The position numbers and the translations under genes are program-made. Positions 1 through 6,366 of a DNA stretch of 12,563 nucleotides are shown here, one piece after another; the first letter of the stretch is position 1; each line of letters begins with the position of its first letter. The notes below the pieces were generated by a model. It was not told where the DNA came from. It saw only the letters and a list, made by a program, of their open reading frames with translations, and ran no database searches. This DNA comes from Auxenochlorella pyrenoidosa (lineage: Eukaryota > Chlorophyta > Trebouxiophyceae > Chlorellales > Chlorellaceae): the NCBI GenBank assembly GCA_001430745.1, contig KQ481969.1, positions 382,016 to 394,578 on the forward strand. The letters run 5' to 3'.

Positions 1-127
1 CCCCGCGCCCCTGCCGCGCCCCTGCCGCACGCAAGGCTGGCCGCGTTTGAGGCACCCCTGGCAAGACCAGCACTTTGAATCGTGTGCTGAGGCTTCTTTT
101 CCTCCCCACCCGGCCCTCGCCCTGCAG
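1..127 (+). other. 3' end of a DnaJ-gene intron
   Basis: This is non-coding sequence ahead of the first recognisable DnaJ exon. It ends in a pyrimidine-rich stretch and CCCTGCAG, a typical green-algal 3' splice site. The first 30 bases hold two near-identical copies of a CCCCTGCCGCG-like unit. The upstream exons, which would encode the J-domain and zinc fingers, lie outside the window. Confidence 0.65.
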
Positions 128-902
128 TCGAGTTCCCGGATGAGGTGACCCCGCAGCAGGCGAACGCGCTCAAGGCTGCGTTTGGCGGCGCGGCCAACGG
201 CAGCTCGGCGCCCATGGCTGAGGTGGGTGCTTGCGGGGTGTGCCCTGCTGGTGGCGGGGCGCGCGGTCCGGCTGCCGGCCGACAGGCCCCTGCCGTCCAA
301 CCTGTTACGGCGGCAGCATGCACAGCGCGCTGCCTCCGGCCACAAGCCTGGTGTCTCCTTCGACTTCTGAATTCGCCCTCCCCTGCCCACCCGCCTGGCC
401 GCTGCTGCCCTAAGAATGATCGTTATAATGAAGTATCAACATCTGATCTGCCCTGATTGCCCGCAGGTGGAGGAGGTGCGGCTGCAGCCGGTGCCGGACA
501 TTGAGCAGGAGATCAAGGCGCGGCGGGAGCACGAGCGGCGCACCGGTGAGCGCGGGGGCGGGGGGCAAAACTGGGGTGCCGTGCCGGGGGCGTCATGCGC
601 AGGCCAGCATTGCTGGGCGCAGAGGGCCACACAGGCAGAGGCGCTTTCGCGCACAGGCGCCCGCACACGCTCAGCGCCATGCACACGCGCTTCACCCGCA
701 TGCGCGGCTGGGCGTCCCTCTAAAAGCCTCGCCATACACTGGGGATTGCCATGAGACAGCGGGCTTAATGTTTTCCACCTGCCTAGCATGCCACTCATCT
801 GCCCGCCCGGCTCCCCTGGCTGCAGGCGCCGAGGCTTATGACAGCGACAGCGATGATGAGACGGGCCGCGGCGGCCAGCGCGTCTCCTGCGCGCAGCAGT
901 AA
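128..902 (+). CDS. Type I DnaJ/Hsp40 co-chaperone (plant J2/J3-like), last three exons, 5' partial
   Basis: Three exons join in phase: 128-222, 467-545 and 826-902 (stop TAA 900-902). The introns are 223-466 (GTGGGT...CCGCAG) and 546-825 (GTGAGC...CTGCAG). The visible 82 codons start in the C-terminal substrate-binding region (EFPDEVTPQQ), pass a charged helix (VEEVRLQPVPDIEQEIKARR) and an acidic DSDSDDE patch, and finish GGQRVSCAQQ. That ending is the hallmark of plant type I DnaJ proteins: the final CAQQ is a CaaX box, which in the plant relatives is farnesylated and tethers the co-chaperone to membranes. The protein would stimulate Hsp70 ATPase and deliver unfolded clients in the cytosol. 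The J-domain, Gly/Phe region and four CxxCxGxG motifs must lie in exons to the left. The family call rests on the tail and should be safe; the exact paralogue is not determined. Confidence 0.88.
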
Positions 903-957
903 AATGGCAGCAGTAAAACGGCATGCCCGATGCCAGGCCGCGCTGTCCAGCCGCCGC

Positions 958-1012
958 CGCCTGCCTGCCAGCGTAGCACCCAAGCCGTGGTGCCACGGCT
1001 GGCAGGCAGGCG
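958..1012 (+). repeat. Long near-perfect hairpin (22 bp stem)
   Basis: The arms 958-980 and 989-1012 pair around an 8-nt loop (981-988). Outer pairs C958-G1012 through G971-C999 are an unbroken 14 bp. G998 is then bulged, and C972-G997 through C980-G989 pair with one A975/C994 mismatch. It starts 56 nt after the DnaJ stop codon, so it is probably transcribed in that 3' UTR. Its function is unknown: it could be a structured 3' UTR element, a small-RNA precursor-like fold, or the relic of an inverted-repeat element. Confidence 0.75.
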
Positions 1013-1373
1013 CATTCAGGCATGCAGACCGGCATGCATGCCTTGTGAAGAACATTTCCAGCCAAGCGGCGCTGTAGGCCCTGCTGAACCGCCAGAGGCG
1101 GCGCCGCCTACCCGCTTGCCTTCCCCCCTCTGCCCACACTTTACCCGCCTCCTTTCATTTCCCGTCGCCTGCTGAACCGCTCTTTTGCTGCCCAGTTGCA
1201 CTTCGCTGCCAGCATGCAGCGGCCACCCCGAGCTCCCCTGAGGCCACTGCATGCTCCCTGTGCCTTCTTACCAGCTCTTCCCGCTCTCTCTGCATGTGAG
1301 CTACGCAACGATTCATACTTGTGGCGCCCGGTACTTCTCGCCACGGTCGTGCCACTTGATTGCCCCACTCCTT

Positions 1374-1399
1374 CCGTGCCTGAGGCACGGCGCATGTAA
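1374..1399 (+). promoter_or_regulatory. Candidate DnaJ poly(A) signal TGTAA next to a small hairpin
   Basis: A perfect 7-bp hairpin (CCGTGCC/GGCACGG, loop TGA, 1374-1390) is followed four bases later by TGTAA at 1395-1399. TGTAA is the established poly(A) signal of chlorophyte mRNAs. It lies about 490 nt after the DnaJ stop codon, a long but plausible 3' UTR for these algae. The assignment is inferred from position only. Confidence 0.35.
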
Positions 1400-1608
1400 A
1401 CGCCATGCTGCGGTTGGCAGAAGAGCACACCAGGGGCGGCTTTGCTGGGACCCAGCACCGTGCCGTTGCTGCAGATGGTGATGCGCCTGTTGTTAAAACC
1501 CGGCATCTACAACCAATCAAAAGAGCGTCCGCAACAGTGGGCCATCACAAGAAGTAGAGGTCCCTGCTTCCAAAGTGCTTTGCCCTGCTGCCGACGCTGC
1601 CGGGCGGC

Positions 1609-1785
1609 ATGGGCAGCAGGCTCCCCTTCAAGCCGGCGGAGGACCCGATCGTGCTGCGATCGCTTTACGTTCAAATCTCTCTGCTTGAAGTATCCGCTGC
1701 ATTCCAGCGCATCAACCGCCTGTCCCGCAAACGACAGTGTAAGTCGACTGCAACAAGCTGCACCATCGCCCCTCAAACTCTCTGA
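1609..1785 (+). CDS. Small unrecognised ORF or possible first exon (58 codons)
   Basis: ATG at 1609 sits in a good context (G at -3, G at +4) and opens 58 codons ending TGA 1783-1785. The beginning reads MGSRLPFKPAEDPIVLRSLY and continues with a mixed hydrophobic/basic helix, a more protein-like composition than the Ala/Arg-rich shadow frames nearby. Local GC content is lower than in the flanks. A consensus donor GTAAGT lies at 1739-1744, so the ORF may instead be an exon (1609-1738, ending in phase 1). The acceptor ending at 1866 would join it in frame to the PIG-U exon that follows, making it an alternative PIG-U first exon. I do not recognise the sequence and it does not look like the usual PIG-U N-terminus. 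Treat as tentative. Confidence 0.25.
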   Translation: MGSRLPFKPAEDPIVLRSLYVQISLLEVSAAFQRINRLSRKRQCKSTATSCTIAPQTL

Positions 1786-1850
1786 ACGTAATATCGCTTG
1801 ATAGCGCATCCTATCAAGGGATGCAGTCAACCACATATCCCGCACTGGCC

Positions 1851-3485
1851 ATGGCGGCGGCCGCAGACCTGGCGGGAGCGGCGGCTCTGCAGGCGGCAGC
1901 AGGTGCGCCAGGCTGCATGGCTGATGCTTCATCGCCTGCCCCTTTCTGTCTGGTAGAAGCGCAGGCAATCAATCAGTGTTGACAGACTGTGCTGCAGGCT
2001 CCATTTTGGCCAGTCGGCAACGAGGCGTGCAGGCTGCTACTGCCTACCTGTGTGCCGCTGCTGTGGCCTTGCTGGCGGGCAGCGGCGACTTGGCAACCTC
2101 GATTCAGAATGCGGCACTGTTGACTGCCGCCGCCGCTGCGCTGGCGCGTCGAGGCTCCCTGCCGTCGGCTGTGCTGCTGGCGGCAGGGAGCGCAGCCTGG
2201 CTGCCCGGTGCAGTGCTGCAGGCTGCGCCGCTTGCGCTGCTGGCAGCAACCAGGCAGCCCGGATCTGGGCCGGACGGCAGCGGCGGCAGCAGGGCTGTCA
2301 GTGGCAGCGCATGCGGAAGCGCCAGCACTTCTGCTGTGCAGGCCAGCGCTGTGGCGCGTCGCATCGCTGGCTACATGTGCTGCTTTGCAGCCACCGCAGC
2401 AGCACTAGCGCATGCCCAGCGGGCGCTGCCGCCAGGCCTGGCCGCAGCCGTGGGCCTGGCGGGTGGGCACGCCGCGGCGCCAGCTGTCTCCCCCGCTGAC
2501 CTGGCAGCCGATCCCCTGGCCTGGGTGGGCGCCCGCGTGGCGCAGCAGCCGCCGCACCTGGGCAGCGCCGCCGTGCTGCCTGCAGCCTCGCTGGAGCCCG
2601 GCCTGGGTCTCCAATGGTACCTGCTGGCCCAGACCTTTCCACAGTTCAGGTGCACCAGGGGGGCAGCAAAGTTACAACGGCTGGCGCTGCTGGAGGGGGC
2701 GGCTGGGCTGGCTCTCCGCGGCGCGGCTGCTCTGACGCAGGGCTGCGTAATGCCCACAGGGGCGGACCCAGCCGCATTGCCATGCTTGCACGAGCTCTGC
2801 CGGACACCTGCCCGGCGTCTGCAGCCGTCTGGGTGCCCACCCGGCTTCCCTGCCACTGCCCAAACGTTGAGCCGCGCGGCCTTCCCCTCCTCCCAACCAC
2901 CTGCAGGGCCTTTTTCCTGTACGTCCTGCGCTGGCTGCCCACGGCTCTCATGCTGCCGCTGGCAGTGCGGTTCCGCAACCAGCCGGGCCTGCTGCTGGTC
3001 GCTGGCGCGCTGGCGCGCTCCCTGCTGCACCCGCGGCCGCAGCTGGGCACCGCAGCGCTCTGGGTGGTGAGCCGGCTGGCTGGCTGTCTGGGGCTGTGGC
3101 ATTTCGAGTGTTTGTGAGCCTGGGCGCGCCACACGCGCCGCGCTTGCGCCCTGCTTCCGCAGCCTGCTGCCGACCCTCCTCCCCCGCACCTGCCATGTCC
3201 CGCTGCTGTACGCAGGGCCTGCTGCCGCTGGCGGGGCCCCACCTGGGGGCCATGCGTGGAGTGCTGCCCTGGCTGGGGCTGGGGCAGGCGGCGGCGACGC
3301 TGCTCAGCGCCTCGGCCGCCGGCCTGTGGCTGGGCGGCAGCGGCGGCAATGCAAACTTCCTCTACGGCATGAATCTGCTGTGGGCGGGGCTGCAGGCTGT
3401 GCTGCTGCTGCGCCTGCTGCGTGCCGCGGCTGCGGCGCAAGGGCCAGCCGCGCCAAAAAGCGCGGCGGCCGGGCAGAGCAGCTGA
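1851..3485 (+). CDS. PIGU: GPI transamidase subunit PIG-U (CDC91 homologue), N-terminus uncertain
   Basis: PIG-U is a multi-pass ER membrane subunit of GPI transamidase, which cleaves a C-terminal signal from proteins and attaches a preassembled GPI anchor. Exons: 1851-1902 (tentative), 1998-2649 (or from 1965; both acceptors keep phase), 2907-3066 and 3216-3485, stop TGA, about 377 aa. Family landmarks in order: the region after the second membrane span (GDLATSIQNAALL, where relatives have an STSPIEN-like motif); LQWYLLAQTFPQFR followed across the splice by AFFLYVLRWLP; PQLGTAALWV; and near the C-terminus GGNANFLYG, matching the conserved (S/T)GNANF(F/Y) segment. Hydrophobic helices alternate throughout. 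Later introns 2650-2906 and 3067-3215 are GT-AG and in phase. ATG 1851 (GGCCATGGCG) was chosen for its strong context; ATG 1821 is also in frame. The usual luminal N-terminal SPY.G segment was not found, so the 5' end is the weak part of the model. Confidence 0.82.
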
Positions 3486-3792
3486 GGGCGCAGTGCACAG
3501 CGCAGCATGCACCCCCCAATCCCTCCACCTGTCTCGCAACTGCACATGAAAAACGGGTTTTTTCCGCAACCCATCGCCTGCCGCGATTACACAAGGCCCT
3601 GGCCTTAAGGAGCTCGGTAGTCAGTTCAGTTCGGCAGTGCTATCTCCGCGCTTTCCATAGGCACTGCATCGGTGGCATACAGCCTGCCCAAGTGCTTGCA
3701 TTGCTGCATTGAATTGGCGGGGTGAAGGCCTCGGGCAAGTAAAGCGCTCGACGGGCTTTAGCGCGCCGCACTGGAGGCTGCGGCGCTGCAGC
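3486..3792 (+). other. Spacer between PIG-U and the next gene
   Basis: These 307 bases have no recognisable gene and no TATA box or TGTAA signal that I can point to. They presumably hold the PIG-U 3' UTR and the promoter of the gene starting at 3793. Confidence 0.5.
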
Positions 3793-5492
3793 ATGTCGGC
3801 AGCAGGCACAGTAGCCCGGCTAAGGGCCAGTTTTGAAGCGCCGCAGCTGCCCGGCCTAGGCGAGGGCGGCGCCGCCACGCCGGGCTCTGCGCCGGCCTCG
3901 CAGCAGCGCGTGAAGCAGATGCGGCTCTGGTCGGCCTTCCCCCTGGTGTCCAGCCCCAATGAAGGCGCGGGGCCAGCAGCTGCAACAGCAGCAGCAGCCG
4001 GCGGGGGCCTGGCTGCGCGGCAGCTGTGGCCGGTAGAGCAGCTCGCAGACGGCATGGCATGCGGCACAGACGATTGCTCGGAGCCGCTTGACGAGGCTGC
4101 GCGGGCTGCTCGCCTCGATAAGATCCGGGCTAGGTAAGGCGTGCAGCCAAGCCAGCTGCTGCGAGAGCCCGAGGAGTGTATTGGCCTGCCACGTGTGCGG
4201 GTCCATCAGATGCCGCAGCTAGCACGCATCGGATGCTGTCTGGCGCCGGCGCGCGGCTGCCGGACCCCCCCCCTTAGCATGCCCCGTCCAGAGCAAGGCT
4301 GCACCCACCTGCGGCCCCCCACCCCGTGTGTGCGTTGCCCGCAGGTTTGGCACGCGGGTCTTCCACGCCGCACGGGAGGTGCCGCCTGCGGAGCTGCGGC
4401 AGCAGCTGGGTGCAGCCGAATCGGACCTTCAAGAAGACGACTGTGAGCCCTTGCTGCCTGCTTGGCTGCTTTTATACTGAAATTATAAAGGAGTCTTAAT
4501 AAAAGGCTCCGTCCTATCCTCCTGCTGCCTGCGGGGCTGCTGCCGCGGCCGCCCCCCTGGCGCTTCGCTGTGCACCTGCTCCAGGCTGTGGCCCAGCAGA
4601 GCGCCTGCCTTCCTGTGCGGCCCCTGCAGCTTTTGATGCAGCCTGCGGCGCTTGCGACCTCCCCCCCAACAACACTTGTCCGTCCTCACCGCCTCTGCCT
4701 CCCCAACGCCCTCCCCCTGGCATGCAGACAGGCTGCTCCGCTGGGAGCCCATGCCGGTGCTGCTCAACAGCACCAGCAACTCGTACTGCCGAAACTTCGT
4801 GCTCAAGGGGCTGGTGAGCGCAGGCTGGTCGGGGGCTCGCCCACGTCCCGACTGCTCAGTCGTTACGGGCTGGCAGGGCCGGCAAGGCCTGCTGTTCTGA
4901 CATCCCAGCCTGCGCTGTGCTGCTCACGCCGGCCCCTGTGTGCCCTGCAGAGCGGCTGCGTGGGGCTGGCCTCCTCGCTGGCGCACCTGTTTGTGCTGGG
5001 GGCGGGGCAGACGATCTGGATAGCAGAGGCGGATGAGGTCGCTGCCGAGCCTCGGGAGCAGGAGGCAAGCGGGGGCAGTGTTTTGCTGTTGCAAGCGGGG
5101 GCAGTGTTTTGCTGTTGCAAGCAGGGGCAGCTTTTGCTGTTGCAAGCGGGGGCAGCCTTATCCTGTCGCCTCCGCTCCTGGTCTGGCCCCAACCCGCCCT
5201 GAGCTGTGCTGTGGGGGCTGGTGGGCACGCTGCAGGGCGGGCCGGTGCGCCTGAACGCAGTGCAAGACGTGCCGCGCCCCTGCGCCTTTACGCGGTGCCA
5301 GACGTGCCGCGTCCCTTCGCCGTCGCGCTGCAGGGCCTGTTCCTGCACTTTGGTGAGGGCAACTTCCTGACGCTGAGGACAGACGGTGCCAGCGCAGCCG
5401 CCATTGCAGCCGCCGTCAACACGCGGGCAGCCAGGCGGGCAGCGCTGCGACGGGCGGCGGGCGGCGCCGACAACGCCGGCACCTTGCAATAG
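3793..5492 (+). CDS. Unrecognised conserved-looking multi-exon protein with a frame-breaking duplication
   Basis: I do not recognise this protein. Exons 3793-4133, 4345-4442, 4728-4813 and 4951-about 5037 join in phase through introns GTAAGG...CCGCAG, GTGAGC...ATGCAG and GTGAGC...CTGCAG. The last exon begins near 5236 after CTGCAG and stops at TAG 5490-5492. The first 114 residues are Ala/Gly/Gln-rich. The rest looks like a folded domain: FGTRVFHAAREVPP, LLRWEPMPVLLNSTSNSYC, RNFVLKGL, a hydrophobic GLASSLAHLFVLGAGQTIWI stretch, then LFLHFGEGNFLTLRTDG near the end. The donor of exon 4 is weak (GTCGCT at 5038) and the following intron holds a minisatellite. Two diverged 35-bp copies at the start of the last exon put its two halves in different frames; with a single copy the spliced model would be 277 codons plus stop. 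It could be a pseudogene, an assembly error, or a gene with splicing I have not resolved. Confidence 0.55.
5065..5157 (+). repeat. 26-bp minisatellite, about 3.7 copies
   Basis: Units begin with GCAAGC at 5065, 5091, 5117 and 5142 (periods 26, 26, 25) and read roughly GCAAGCGGGGGCAGTGTTTT followed by GCTGTT. Because 26 is not a multiple of three, the array would scramble a coding frame, which supports placing it in the intron between the last two exons of the surrounding gene. Confidence 0.85.
5248..5317 (+). repeat. 35-bp imperfect tandem duplication inside the last exon
   Basis: Copy 1 (5248-5282) and copy 2 (5283-5317) match at 29 of 35 positions. Copy 1 encodes RLNAVQDVPRP in the frame set by the CTGCAG acceptor at 5235. 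Copy 2 encodes RLYAVPDVPRPFAVALQG in the frame of the rest of the exon. The 35-nt spacing is not a multiple of three, so the two copies cannot both be read in frame. Confidence 0.85.
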
Positions 5493-6366
5493 CACCCTTT
5501 CATGCTGCAAAATGAGGGCCACATGCACCCCGTGCAGTCGCACACCCCACCGGGGTGCTCCATCGCTCGCGTTTTCCTGGCGGCCGCATCTTTATTTCAT
5601 GCCTCCTGCCTCGCCTTTCCTGACCTTGTGACGTGCCCCTTGTGGTCAATTCCTTCTCAGACAATCCGTTTCCAACACTGTTTAGCCTCGGCTGGTGTCA
5701 GGCCACGCATGCAAAGGCTCGCAGAAGGATGGGGGCGAAGCATTGAAAAGACAAGGGGGTGGGTTGGGTGCAGAATGAGTCTACGGGCGACATGCGTGCA
5801 ACGTTGGTTGGCGGAGATGAGCAGAGGGCAGACAACGAATTGGGGCAGTTGGGAGGCCGCACTGAAGGCGGAGGGCTGGGGGCGGCCGGGAGGAAAATTC
5901 ACACAAAAGAGGGGCAGCAACTTGGCAGCGCTTTGTGCGCTGTGGGGTGTCGGGTGTTGATTCTGGTGAGTGGCGGGATGTCCCAGAGGCAAAAGGTGGC
6001 GGGAGGGAGGGGAGGGCGGCCTTGGCACTACTGCTGCAAGGCAGAAGTCAGCTTGGCGGGGCCCTGTCTTGGGGAGTGGCGTGCGAATGCAGGGTGCCCC
6101 CTGAGATGAAGCAGATTAGGCGAAGAATTTGCGGGGAAACAATAGGCTGATACGGGAGACAGGCCAATGGAAGCAACCAGCCGGCGCGCCGGCAGTGCAG
6201 TGACAAGAACAACATTTGCATGAGTTTCTCCAGAGGTTACGGGGGGCAAGGGTGGGGTGTGTGCAGTGTAACAGGGGGATGGGAGGTGGCAGTGAGGGTG
6301 GGGTGGAAGGGGTGTTCACAGGTAGCCGCAGGGCCAGGCTTGGGGTGCATGCTTGCGCGCCGCGGC
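5493..6366. other. Convergent 3' region; no gene recognised
   Basis: This spacer lies between the stop of the plus-strand gene (5492) and the stop of the minus-strand haemoglobin gene (6367), so it holds two facing 3' UTRs. Open frames on both strands resemble nothing I know and lack conserved motifs. One TGTAA (6267-6271) is present on the plus strand; I found no TTACA for the minus strand. Positions 6241-6314 are rich in G-runs on the plus strand. Confidence 0.55.

Larger units (their letters stand above)
903..1608 (+). other. DnaJ 3' UTR and spacer; no recognisable gene
   Basis: No reading frame here resembles a known protein, and the overlapping frames on both strands look like GC-rich shadows. 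The stretch holds a 55-nt hairpin (958-1012), a short perfect hairpin (1374-1390) and one TGTAA pentamer (1395-1399), the usual green-algal poly(A) signal. Much of it is therefore probably DnaJ 3' UTR. GCATGC-type palindromes cluster around 1019-1041. Confidence 0.5.

Noticed and set aside
436..1065. 209-codon minus-strand ORF overlapping the DnaJ exons
   Set aside because: It runs antisense across two in-phase DnaJ exons, is Arg/Ala/Cys-rich and has no recognisable motif; it is a GC-driven shadow.
1646..1662. CGATCG...CGATCG inverted repeat as a regulatory operator
   Set aside because: Each half is a self-palindromic 6-mer, so the symmetry is expected by chance, and there is no positional support.
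2371..3189. 272-codon minus-strand ORF antisense to PIG-U
   Set aside because: It is a shadow of the PIG-U exons with no family resemblance.
5038..5202. Exon 4 of the unrecognised gene reading through to TGA at 5200-5202 as its true C-terminus
   Set aside because: The read-through consists of out-of-register minisatellite (LLLQAGA, CCCKQG), and the more protein-like C-terminus lies in the 5236-5492 exon; kept only as a possible alternative isoform.
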